IMG/VR virus record: IMGVR_UViG_3300041964_000076
Span: 1-64,000 of that record
Direction: 5' to 3' (one strand)
Length of the DNA: 64,000 bases
Origin: a virus
The position numbers were made by a program, and so were the translations under genes. Shown piece by piece: positions 53,911 to 60,966 of the stretch (within the stretch, counting starts at the first letter, position 1; each line of letters opens with the position of its first letter). A model generated the notes under the pieces. It ran no database searches and had not been told where the DNA came from. It worked only from the letters and a program-made list of their open reading frames with translations.

Positions 53911-54129
53911 ATGCAGAACAAACCAAACGCTACTGGCTGGATTACGACTGTTGCTGTTTATAGCGGCGATCGCGCTTACAGCTACCCCGTCTATCGCTAT
54001 CGGATGAACGGCAAACTGCGATCGGTTTCTTTGAAGGGTGAAGGTCAGATCGAGCGAGTGACCAAAGCCATTTACCAACGCGAAACGATTTCTAGCATTC
54101 TCGCCATGCTCGGTCGCGCAGCAGCCTAA
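53911..54129 (+). CDS. Small hypothetical protein
   Basis: 72 residues (MQNKPNATGWITTVAVYSGD ... YSYPVYRYRMNGKLRSVSL). Beta start, helical end. First gene of the methyltransferase operon. No family was recognised. Confidence 0.45.
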   Translation: MQNKPNATGWITTVAVYSGDRAYSYPVYRYRMNGKLRSVSLKGEGQIERVTKAIYQRETISSILAMLGRAAA

Positions 54130-54194
54130 ATATTTGCGCCAGGAATCACCCTGGCTAGAAGCCTATACGCCCCGTCGTGAGCGGGACTCGACTA

Positions 54195-54983
54195 ATGACA
54201 ACTGTAACAACAAGAGACCGTGTTAGTGAAGCAGCTTTGAGCGTATTGAAAGCTGCAACGTGCAACGAAACTCAGATCAAACTGAATAGCCCAAAGCTCG
54301 ATCGCGGGTTGTACCTCGAAGTAAACGAAGTGCTAGAGCGATTGGGTGGCAAATGGAAAGGTGGCAGAGTGGCAGCGCATATCTTTCTCTTTGACCCATC
54401 ACCACTCTTTCAAGCGGTGCTAGACACAGGTTTACTGCCAGCTAAGAACCCGCTAGCCTTCTTTCCCACGCCTGAGCCAATCGTCAAAGAAATGATTGCT
54501 CTTGCTGGTGATTTGGACAATATGCAAGTGCTAGAGCCATCAGCCGGATTAGGGGCGATCGCTGACACGGTGAAAGCTATGTACCCAGCAGCACGAATTG
54601 ATTGCGTTGAAATTGACGATTTTAGAGCCTCAATCTTGAGAGCAAAAGGCTACACAACGGCTTGTGATGACTTCTTGCAGTATCCACTGCCTGAACATTA
54701 CGAAGTGATCCTGATGAATCCACCGTTCAGCGTGGATGGCGACAAAGCAGCAGACATCACCCACATTGAACACGCTTACAAATTGCTTGCCCCTGGTGGT
54801 CGTTTAGTAGCGATCGCATCACCTGGCTTTACGTTCCGCACTCAGAAAAAATACACCGCTTTTCGTGAGTTTGTTGAGCAAAACGGTGGCTGGAACGAAG
54901 TTGGTGAAGGTGCATTCAAGGCAAGCGGTACAGGTATCAAAACCGTCATGCTGTGGCTGGATAAGCCAGAGGTGGCAGCATGA
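54195..54983 (+). CDS. N6-adenine-type DNA methyltransferase
   Basis: 262 residues from ATG 54195. SAM-binding motif LEPSAGLGAIAD, acidic loop VEIDDFRASILR and catalytic NPPF (LMNPPFSVDGDK). The segment before it (FFPTPEPIVKEMIALA) is usual for phage adenine methyltransferases of this class. The N-terminal helical part (ALSVLKAATCNETQIKLNSP) resembles a DNA-recognition extension. End overlaps the next start with the conserved GAGGTGGCAGCATGA junction. Confidence 0.85.
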   Translation: MTTVTTRDRVSEAALSVLKAATCNETQIKLNSPKLDRGLYLEVNEVLERLGGKWKGGRVAAHIFLFDPSPLFQAVLDTGLLPAKNPLAFFPTPEPIVKEMIALAGDLDNMQVLEPSAGLGAIADTVKAMYPAARIDCVEIDDFRASILRAKGYTTACDDFLQYPLPEHYEVILMNPPFSVDGDKAADITHIEHAYKLLAPGGRLVAIASPGFTFRTQKKYTAFREFVEQNGGWNEVGEGAFKASGTGIKTVMLWLDKPEVAA

Positions 54984-55384
54984 GCAACACAACCACAACC
55001 GAACTGCTGCCACTGTTTCAAGAGTGGGCAGAGATGGAGAGCGATCGCTGCATTGTTAAACGCTACGGCGATCCAGAAGCTAACTGTTTAAACATTGAAG
55101 TGAAGTTTGTCTGTTGGGTGAGGGTAGTTACTTGCACAAGGGGCGATTTGTCTTTCAGCAAAACAGATCAGGCGATCGTGCAGGCAGTGGTGCAAGAAGC
55201 GATTAGCGATCATGGTTGGTTCGGATCTTCAAATACAGGCAAAGGATCTACTGTAGAAAATCCAACAGCTTTTGTGTCTAGAGGAGTTGGAATCTCTAGC
55301 GACTACTCGGAAGGATTAACCCCAGCGATCGCCCTTCTCGCCGCATACGTGCAAGCCATTCGAGCAGCGAGGGCAGCATCATGA
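54980..55384 (+). CDS. Hypothetical protein
   Basis: 134 residues (MSNTTTTELLPLFQEWAEME ... CIVKRYGDPEANCLNIEVKF ... LTPAIALLAAYVQAIRAARA). Alpha/beta with C-terminal AIxLLAAYVQA helix like the phage ABA-type small proteins. Between two methyltransferases, coupled on both sides by ATGA overlaps. Function unknown. Confidence 0.5.
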   Translation: MSNTTTTELLPLFQEWAEMESDRCIVKRYGDPEANCLNIEVKFVCWVRVVTCTRGDLSFSKTDQAIVQAVVQEAISDHGWFGSSNTGKGSTVENPTAFVSRGVGISSDYSEGLTPAIALLAAYVQAIRAARAAS

Positions 55385-56181
55385 GCGCCCAATATTTTGG
55401 CAGCAAAGCTTCCCTCGCCAAATGGATCTGCAACAACCTGCCAACACATACAACCTACATCGAACCATTCGCAGGTAGCGGGGCAGTCCTACTGCAAAAG
55501 CAACGCTGTCAGTCTGAGCAATTAAACGACCTGAACCAATCAGCCATCAACTATCTGTACTGGCTGCAAAGCGATGTCGCTGGCTTAGTGGATAACATTC
55601 ACCACTTGCAACCAGACTACACGATCGCCCTGCCCACAGAAGACCAGACGATCGCCTCTGCTGCATTCTTCTACCTCTACTCACAGCTCTCGTTTATGGG
55701 CGGTGGGACTCGTTGGAGTACAGGCGCAAGTACGAACGGCTACCGAATCAACACCGGGCACCTCTGGCAGGACTCGCAGCGCTTGCAAGGCATAAAACTG
55801 ACCAGGCACGATGCCTTTGAGGTGATTGAGCAGGTGAGCGACACAGATACCTTACTTTATGTCGATCCACCCTATCTCGGCTCTGTACGCAAGTCGAAAG
55901 ACAACCGTACAGCGAATCCCATTGAGTCGATGCCACGCCGCCAGTACGCCTATGAGTTGCTGAGTGAGGACGAACATAGAAGGTTAGGCGAGGTGCTACA
56001 CCGATCGCCTGCAATGGTCGTCTTAAGCGGTTTCCCATCGAGCTTATACGAGTCGCTGTTTGAAGTGCAGGGGTGGGCAGCAGCAAGCAAACGGGTGAAC
56101 GGTGGGGTAGAAAGACTCTGGCTTAATCCTGCTGTACAGAAGCGGCTGCCGCAGTTGAGTTTGTTGGAGGTCGCAGCGTGA
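55381..56181 (+). CDS. dam: Dam-like (D12 class) adenine DNA methyltransferase
   Basis: 266 residues. AQYFGSKASLAKWICNNLP at the start, SAM motif IEPFAGSGAVLLQK, catalytic YVDPPYLGSVRKS, and the segment FMGGGTRWSTGASTNG typical of D12 enzymes. Methylates adenine, probably in GATC (inference from the Dam family); GATC is inside every HIP1 site. Intact frame. Coupled to its neighbours. Confidence 0.88.
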   Translation: MSAQYFGSKASLAKWICNNLPTHTTYIEPFAGSGAVLLQKQRCQSEQLNDLNQSAINYLYWLQSDVAGLVDNIHHLQPDYTIALPTEDQTIASAAFFYLYSQLSFMGGGTRWSTGASTNGYRINTGHLWQDSQRLQGIKLTRHDAFEVIEQVSDTDTLLYVDPPYLGSVRKSKDNRTANPIESMPRRQYAYELLSEDEHRRLGEVLHRSPAMVVLSGFPSSLYESLFEVQGWAAASKRVNGGVERLWLNPAVQKRLPQLSLLEVAA

Positions 56182-56540
56182 ACCACTCACCATCGAGCCT
56201 CATCCACTACCTCATCCGCGCCGTGAGGCAGAGCCAAAGCCTCATCGCCACTGAACGCGCGATCGGCTCTCACCTCAAAAAGTCCCTCTGCACTCAAGCG
56301 ATGATCCGTCTGGAATGCCTGTATCCCTACACCGTCATTTGGGATCTACAGGTGGTAGATGATGCCCTGTCGCTACTGCTACGCCTTGACTGCCCTTTTC
56401 CTGAAGCTTTCGACCTCTACACGGTAAGAGCGATCGCACTGGTCTTGCAGCAGGAACTAGGCGTAGAGAATTGGGCAATTTTGGGGAGTGACGATCGCGG
56501 CTACCGTGTCCACGGCTCGACTTTGGAGGTAGCAGCGTAA
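56178..56540 (+). CDS. Hypothetical protein between methyltransferases
   Basis: 120 residues (MNHSPSSLIHYLIRAVRQSQ ... PYTVIWDLQVVDDALSLLLR ... LTLEVAA end). Helical, no family. Translationally coupled to both methyltransferases by GTGA and TAATG overlaps. Confidence 0.5.
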   Translation: MNHSPSSLIHYLIRAVRQSQSLIATERAIGSHLKKSLCTQAMIRLECLYPYTVIWDLQVVDDALSLLLRLDCPFPEAFDLYTVRAIALVLQQELGVENWAILGSDDRGYRVHGSTLEVAA

Positions 56541-57616
56541 TGGCCATCCTTAGAACTTTAGATTTATTTTCAGGCATTGGTGGCTTCTCTCTGGCCGCTC
56601 GCATGGTGGGCGGTATTGAGACACAGCAATTTGTTGAAATCAATCCGTACTGCCAAAAAGTATTAGCAAAGAATTTTCCAGGTATTCCATGCCATGACGA
56701 CATCCGAACCTACACAGCTAAACCTGGAGCTTTTGATCTCATCACCGGAGGCTTCCCATGCCAAGACATTTCAGCCGCAGGTAAGCAGGCAGGCATCAAA
56801 GAAGGCACGCGATCGGGCTTGTTCTTTGAACTCATGCGAATCATTCGCCTGGTTCGACCCCGATACGTTGCTTTGGAAAACGTCTCAGCGTTGCTTGCTA
56901 ATGGGATGGACATCGTACTCAGGGAGCTTTCCCAAAGCGGGTACGATGCAGAATGGTCAGTTGTTTCATGCGCCGATGTGGGCGGTGTCCACCTTCGAGA
57001 AAGGGTCTGGATTGTTGCCGACTCCAACGGCATCGGATACGCTCAACCGCAGACCTGGCAACCCTCACACGACGAAGAACGGCACGATTCGCCATGTGAA
57101 CGCAGAAGGACATCAGAGCTTTATGCGACTGTCACAGGTTGTACAGTTGCTACCAACACCGCGCCGTACAGATTTCAAGGGAGCTGTCACAGCAAAAACT
57201 GCTCAAGGATGCCTAGAAAGGGGCTACAGTCCCAACCTGCCAGAGTATTTGCAGTTGAGAAAAGCAGGATTACTGCCAACGCCCACAACACGAGACTGGA
57301 AGCACGGCAGCGCTGCTCAGGTAGACAAGCCACGATCGGAGCAATTGAACGATCGCTGTGCAGCGGCAACGGGCAAGACAAGGCTCAACCCTGTGTTTGT
57401 CGAAATGATGATGGGCTATCCGCAAGGATGGACAGACCTTACCTGATGACCCTGGAAGACTTGCCGCAGTTGTTGCCTTACGCAACCGATAGCGAACAAG
57501 TAGCCAATCGCAAAGAGCGGTTAGAAGCCTTAGGCAATGCGGTTGTACCCCATGTCGCAGCGATCGCACTCCAACGAATCTTGGCCCTGGAACTTTTGCG
57601 GGAGGTGGCAGCGTAA
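56540..57616 (+). CDS. C5-cytosine DNA methyltransferase
   Basis: 358 residues. Motif I LDLFSGIGGFSLAARMVGG, catalytic Cys in motif IV TGGFPCQDISAAGKQ, motif VI ENVSALL, motif VIII-like HLRERVWIVADSN, target-recognition region (about 165-310) with CRNDDGLSARMDRPY, and motif X RLEALGNAVVPHVAAIALQR. Complete and of normal size. From 56694 to 57446 the same DNA carries a second open frame in the +1 frame (see next entry). Likely target includes CG-rich sites such as CGATCG, but specificity is not predictable here. Confidence 0.9.
   Translation: MAILRTLDLFSGIGGFSLAARMVGGIETQQFVEINPYCQKVLAKNFPGIPCHDDIRTYTAKPGAFDLITGGFPCQDISAAGKQAGIKEGTRSGLFFELMRIIRLVRPRYVALENVSALLANGMDIVLRELSQSGYDAEWSVVSCADVGGVHLRERVWIVADSNGIGYAQPQTWQPSHDEERHDSPCERRRTSELYATVTGCTVATNTAPYRFQGSCHSKNCSRMPRKGLQSQPARVFAVEKSRITANAHNTRLEARQRCSGRQATIGAIERSLCSGNGQDKAQPCVCRNDDGLSARMDRPYLMTLEDLPQLLPYATDSEQVANRKERLEALGNAVVPHVAAIALQRILALELLREVAA
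56694..57446 (+). CDS. Overlapping +1-frame protein (SSPEAS...GWTDL family) inside the C5 methyltransferase gene
   Basis: 250 residues from ATG 56694 in the +1 frame. The sequence is SSPEASHAKTFQPQVSR ... WFDPDTLLWKTSQRCLLMGW ... SGSFPKAGTMQNGQLFHAPM ... LLPTPTASDT ... LNPVFVEMMMGYPQGWTDL. This is the order of a phage protein family usually found next to C5 methyltransferases (SSPxASxAKT, YDPxTxxWRTSQ, FSxxFPRSGxM.NG, LPTPxASD, NPxFVExMMGxPxGWT). Both frames are free of stops over 753 bp and both match known patterns. Function unknown. No clear ribosome site before the ATG. Confidence 0.6.
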   Translation: MTTSEPTQLNLELLISSPEASHAKTFQPQVSRQASKKARDRACSLNSCESFAWFDPDTLLWKTSQRCLLMGWTSYSGSFPKAGTMQNGQLFHAPMWAVSTFEKGSGLLPTPTASDTLNRRPGNPHTTKNGTIRHVNAEGHQSFMRLSQVVQLLPTPRRTDFKGAVTAKTAQGCLERGYSPNLPEYLQLRKAGLLPTPTTRDWKHGSAAQVDKPRSEQLNDRCAAATGKTRLNPVFVEMMMGYPQGWTDLT

Positions 57617-58104
57617 TGGGTGAAGCCAAACGCCGGAAGCAAAGAACTCCCAACTACGGACAGCCACAGTGCTACGTGCTGAACCTGTACGACGATCGCC
57701 ACCAACCGATCGTCTCCATCCCCATGCCCGTCAAGAATCGCGCCAAAGCCTTGATGACAGACTTAAACGCCATCGGCATGGCAGGCTCGATCGTCTGGTA
57801 CTTGGTCAATCCCACCGACTACTACTGGAGCAAGGTGCAAGGGGCGATCGCTCAATACTGTCAATCACTTGAGGCCATACCCGACTTCGCCACACTCCAA
57901 GAATGGGCGGCAGTCTTGCCTGAACGTTTCTGGGCGAATGTGGCAAGACCGGATGGGGCGATCGTCCAGTCCAGGGATAACGATCTCGGTCCCACTGGCG
58001 ATGTAGTGATGGAGTCTCGCGAGAATGTAGCACCGAAGCAGGAAGGGACGAAGTGCGATCGGCTGACGGATAGAAACTTTATGCAGATGTTGAGGGCAAG
58101 TTGA
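57616..58104 (+). CDS. MGEAKRRK-type hypothetical protein
   Basis: 162 residues. Opens with the basic MGEAKRRKQRTPNYG common in cyanobacterial and phage small proteins. Central aromatic helix region (GSIVWYLVNPTDYYWSKVQG), then PERFWANVARPDGAIVQSRD. Function unknown. TAATG overlap with the methyltransferase stop. Confidence 0.5.
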   Translation: MGEAKRRKQRTPNYGQPQCYVLNLYDDRHQPIVSIPMPVKNRAKALMTDLNAIGMAGSIVWYLVNPTDYYWSKVQGAIAQYCQSLEAIPDFATLQEWAAVLPERFWANVARPDGAIVQSRDNDLGPTGDVVMESRENVAPKQEGTKCDRLTDRNFMQMLRAS

Positions 58105-58382
58105 TGAGACTTAAACGCACGACTGAACTAACCGAAGGAATGCGAATCTGTCACCACAAAATGCAGGTTGGTCATCCGGCGTACTGGGAAGGGGCGATCG
58201 CCCTTGACTCAACGCCGCAGAAGCATTACGTGAGCAATGTGGCGTACCAGAAAGAGCGCGACAGGAGCAAGGGCGTACACGCAACTTGGTATATCGACGT
58301 GAAGTTTGCCAATGGGCGGATTGAGGATAAGGCGATTTCAGTAACGCGATTTATGGAAACACAACAGGAGGCAGCAGCATGA
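58101..58382 (+). CDS. Hypothetical early protein
   Basis: 93 residues (MMRLKRTTELTEGMRICHHK ... YVSNVAYQKERDRSKGVHAT ... FMETQQEAAA). Beta-rich core (ATWYIDVKFANGRI). No family. Overlaps both neighbours (ATGA type). Confidence 0.45.
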   Translation: MMRLKRTTELTEGMRICHHKMQVGHPAYWEGAIALDSTPQKHYVSNVAYQKERDRSKGVHATWYIDVKFANGRIEDKAISVTRFMETQQEAAA

Positions 58383-58714
58383 CAAGCGCAACACTCAAAC
58401 TGATTGATACCGAGTCCTACGAAACGGTTAAGACTGGCACTCTCAGCAAGGCAAACCTGATTGAGCTATGGGACTTGGGGCTAATCAACGCCACTGGCTA
58501 TATTGCCGCTGCTCTCATGCTGGAAGGGGATGAAAAACCGCTAGACATCGAAGGCTTCTGCTTACGCTGGCGAGGTATTCCAGACCCTCAAACAAGCAAG
58601 GTAAAAGCGATTAAACCCAAGCAAGTCAAGTTAGCGCTGATCGTGATGGAAGAGAAAGGCGCGATCGAAGTGCCAGACACGCCGATTCAACTCCGGCTCA
58701 ACTTTGGAGGGTAA
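58379..58714 (+). CDS. Hypothetical protein (winged-helix-like)
   Basis: 111 residues (MTSATLKLIDTESYETVKTG ... NLIELWDLGLINATGYIAAA ... LALIVMEEKGAIEVPDTPIQ). The order of ITELWDLGLINxxGYIxA, an LxIDGF-like strand and a wing (VMEEKGAIEV) suggests a small helix-turn-helix regulator. Not assigned further. GGAGG lies before the next gene. Confidence 0.5.
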   Translation: MTSATLKLIDTESYETVKTGTLSKANLIELWDLGLINATGYIAAALMLEGDEKPLDIEGFCLRWRGIPDPQTSKVKAIKPKQVKLALIVMEEKGAIEVPDTPIQLRLNFGG

Positions 58715-58718
58715 CCGC

Positions 58719-58925
58719 ATGAACAAACCCCAAAGACCACCCGCGATCGACAAGCTTCGATCGGTGACTCACTTCAACACAGTGCTTGGAGCGCTCATGC
58801 GACAGGGTTACGAAGAAAGCCGATCGCGCCTTGAGTATGAAGAGAATCGCACCCATCTACTCAACCTCTACCGACAGCACCAGCGCAAAGACAAAGTACG
58901 GCTCTACCCGTTGCCGCCTGACTAG
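58719..58925 (+). CDS. Small hypothetical protein
   Basis: 68 residues from ATG 58719 (MNKPQRPPAIDKLRSVTHFN ... NRTHLLNLYRQHQRKDKVRL), preceded by GGAGGGTAACCGC. Helical and basic. Ends the rightward early operon together with the next gene. Confidence 0.45.
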   Translation: MNKPQRPPAIDKLRSVTHFNTVLGALMRQGYEESRSRLEYEENRTHLLNLYRQHQRKDKVRLYPLPPD

Positions 58926-58964
58926 GTTTGTCGCGATCTCAATTTGAAACTTAGGAGCATTTTT

Positions 58965-59162
58965 ATGGACTTAGCACAGCACAACGTACCGATGACGATC
59001 GCGCAGATGGAAGGGCTAAAAAATCTGCTCACCCATTACTACAAAGACCTAGCAGGCAACCCCGTTTTAGATGCTGAGGCTTACATCAAAGTGTTAGACG
59101 AAGCGATCGCCAAAGCAGAAGCTACAGAACGCGCGGTGGCAGAAGCAATCGACCTGTCTTAG
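58965..59162 (+). CDS. Small helical protein
   Basis: 65 residues from ATG 58965 (MDLAQHNVPMTIAQMEGLKN ... LDAEAYIKVLDEAIAKAEAT), AGGAGC ten bases upstream. Two helices; the start is set by the ribosome site. No family was recognised. Confidence 0.45.
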   Translation: MDLAQHNVPMTIAQMEGLKNLLTHYYKDLAGNPVLDAEAYIKVLDEAIAKAEATERAVAEAIDLS

Positions 59163-59203
59163 GTTTGCCGCGATCGTCGGGGCAAAGAGGCGATCGCTTT
59201 TTC

Positions 59204-59431
59204 TCATTCATTAACTTTCAAGTGCGTGTCGTATCCTGCCGCCTTTGCAATTTCAGGCTTTTGCTGTAAAAACTCCATCCAGCGATCGCGAAATTCTAAA
59301 CGATCTAAACCTAGCAACTCAGCCGCAAAACCTTCTGTAAGCTGCCCATGAGTGTAAGTAAACAAAATGCAATGGTGCAAACCGTTTAGCCTTACAGCCT
59401 CTTTCTGTTCATCACTTAATCGAACTGCCAT
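59204..59431 (-). CDS. UPF0175-like small protein
   Basis: 75 residues from ATG 59431. LSDEQKEAVRLNGLHHCILF ... GQLTEGFAAELLGLDRLEFR matches the UPF0175 pattern (YxxGxLSxGxAAELAGxxRxEF), a family of small cyanobacterial HTH proteins often considered antitoxins. No toxin partner is visible beside it. Faces the small rightward genes. The longer frame to 59533 overlaps the next gene and was rejected. Confidence 0.55.
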   Translation of the reverse strand: MAVRLSDEQKEAVRLNGLHHCILFTYTHGQLTEGFAAELLGLDRLEFRDRWMEFLQQKPEIAKAAGYDTHLKVNE

Positions 59432-59507
59432 GACTTCTCCTATAGCAAACAAATATCTAAGGGGCGATCGCGCTGCTGAAACGATGGGCGATCTCACTTC
59501 TAAGCCG

Positions 59508-60161
59508 CTAAGCAGCCACAGAATCGCTTTCACCTTTCAGCTTTTTTCTGCTGACAAGCTCTTCAGGATGACAGCCAACAACGCTAACTATTGCGTCAAC
59601 GATCGTCATGTCAATATCGCTGGGGATGCTGTCAGCGTTGCACCATTGCCGCAATTTGGCAGAACTGACTTTTATAGAAAAGCGATCGCGCAGTTCTGCC
59701 TGAAGTTTTATGCGAGTAACTCTTTGACTTGCCAACACAACTCTCAAAGACCAATCGCGCCCGTACCGATGCTTGCTCCAATCGTAAGGCTTTGGCAAAA
59801 CATAGCGATACATCCTTGGAGGCTCTTTGCAAACGGAATACCGATATTTAGATCGGCGCTTGGTCGATGGGTCGTAGTTAAAAAACGGTTTCAGTCTGCT
59901 TATAAAGTAGTTTTCGTATTCATCCAGGAACTCACTCTTTGCAGGAAGCCACGCAATAACAGGAGTAACGTACGGCAAAGCAAGGTCATAAATACTGTGG
60001 GAGAGCCACCTAATAAGAATATTTTTGCTCTGCCCCACATAAAGAATTTCTCTGCGACTGATCACAAAGTAAATGCCAGATACAGCAGGCAAGTTCTTGC
60101 GATCGCGCAGTGGTACAAACGGCAAATCAAACGGATTAACAGAGTCAAGATTCATCGTCAA
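59508..60161 (-). CDS. GIY-YIG endonuclease with C-terminal HTH-like part
   Basis: 217 residues. LPAVSGIYFVISRREILYVG plus QSKNILIRWLSH is the GIY-YIG core (SGIYF ... YVGQS ... RW); ENYFISRLKPFFNY supplies the C-terminal core residues with Glu. The last 70 residues (KLQAELRDRFSIKVSSAKLR ... DMTIVDAIVSVVGCHPEEL) look like a helix-turn-helix/recognition part. Coupled with the XRE gene by ATGA. The large rightward frame opposite it is a shadow. Confidence 0.8.
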   Translation of the reverse strand: MTMNLDSVNPFDLPFVPLRDRKNLPAVSGIYFVISRREILYVGQSKNILIRWLSHSIYDLALPYVTPVIAWLPAKSEFLDEYENYFISRLKPFFNYDPSTKRRSKYRYSVCKEPPRMYRYVLPKPYDWSKHRYGRDWSLRVVLASQRVTRIKLQAELRDRFSIKVSSAKLRQWCNADSIPSDIDMTIVDAIVSVVGCHPEELVSRKKLKGESDSVAA

Positions 60162-60409
60162 ATCTTCACTCCAAAGTCAGTGCCTAACACCTCTTCGATT
60201 TTGCGAAGCGTCTCGACAGGTAGAGCAGACGGTTTGCCCGACTCAATTTTGTACCAGTTAGATGTGGTCATCCCGGCAGCAGCAGCCAACTCTGTGATCG
60301 ACCTGGAATCTGCCTCCCTTGCGGCTTTAATAAGCACTTCTAAGCCAGGTACATCTATAACCCTGCTAACCCTCATCACAGCTTGCACCATTAGATTTTC
60401 ACCTTCCAC
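60158..60409 (-). CDS. XRE-family repressor
   Basis: 83 residues from GTG 60409 (ATG 60391 possible). HTH: SITELAAAAGMTTSNWYKIE ... SGKPSALPVETLRKIEEVLG, a standard XRE motif. Its gene starts inside the operator region of a strong rightward promoter and overlaps the GIY-YIG gene, so it likely represses that promoter. Resembles a phage immunity switch or an XRE/nuclease addiction pair. Confidence 0.75.
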   Translation of the reverse strand: MEGENLMVQAVMRVSRVIDVPGLEVLIKAAREADSRSITELAAAAGMTTSNWYKIESGKPSALPVETLRKIEEVLGTDFGVKI

Positions 60410-60483
60410 TATATGTTGTCATCCATCACTATACTACTTTCCACTATTAGTTGACAAGCATAAGTTGACATCTTATAGTGGAA
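60404..60483 (+). promoter_or_regulatory. Strong rightward promoter with TTCCACTAT operators
   Basis: TTGACA (60451-60456), 17-bp spacer, TATAGT (60474-60479). TTCCACTAT at 60404-60412 and 60439-60447, and its inverse ATAGTGGAA at 60475-60483 overlapping the -10. The two distal copies flank the promoter as a 9-bp perfect inverted repeat with 27 bp between. Good operator set for the XRE protein. Confidence 0.75.
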
Positions 60484-60571
60484 TAGACAGACAAAACGAA
60501 TCGCCGCTGCCCAGCCCCGACCAAGAAGCAAGCAACGGCGATCGCTAAACCCTCACAAAGGATTCAGAACA

Positions 60572-60883
60572 ATGGTATCAGCAACCCAAGCCCAAGCAGC
60601 ATTAGCAGCTTACGCAGCAGGCGACATTGCCCAGATTCAAGCGCTCACAGCAGACCGATCGAAGATCGTCATGCATAAAGATTCCAGACAGCTTGGTTAC
60701 GTCTCTGCCTGGTTCAACGTGATGGCAAGCAACAACGCCACAGGCAAGAGCGAACAGATTGACGTTTATATGCCGCTACTAGGGATTGACGCGGTAGCGA
60801 TGGCGCAACGGACGATTAACGCTGCTTACAAAGGCTGCTACGTGGTAGTGAGCGCTCAACTGCAAGAGAACACACCGTTTTAA
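60572..60883 (+). CDS. Hypothetical protein with SSB-like NTPF tip
   Basis: 103 residues. Helical N-terminus (QAQAALAAYAAGDIAQIQAL), beta core (RQLGYVSAWFNVMASNNA, DVYMPLLGIDAVAMAQRTIN) and C-terminal QLQENTPF. The end resembles the PF tip that SSB proteins use to recruit partners. CACAAAGGATT precedes the ATG. First gene of the repressor-controlled operon. Confidence 0.5.
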   Translation: MVSATQAQAALAAYAAGDIAQIQALTADRSKIVMHKDSRQLGYVSAWFNVMASNNATGKSEQIDVYMPLLGIDAVAMAQRTINAAYKGCYVVVSAQLQENTPF

Positions 60884-60966
60884 TTTCTTCTCTACTCTTT
60901 CAGGTTGAAGCGGCTGAAACCTGAAAACTGCCGTACAACGTAAACCGCTAATTCAGGCAAAAACAA

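Noticed and set aside
59367-60548. Rightward 393-codon frame opposite the GIY-YIG and XRE genes
   Set aside because: It is antisense to two recognisable proteins, has no domain pattern, and crosses the promoter/operator region; a shadow frame.
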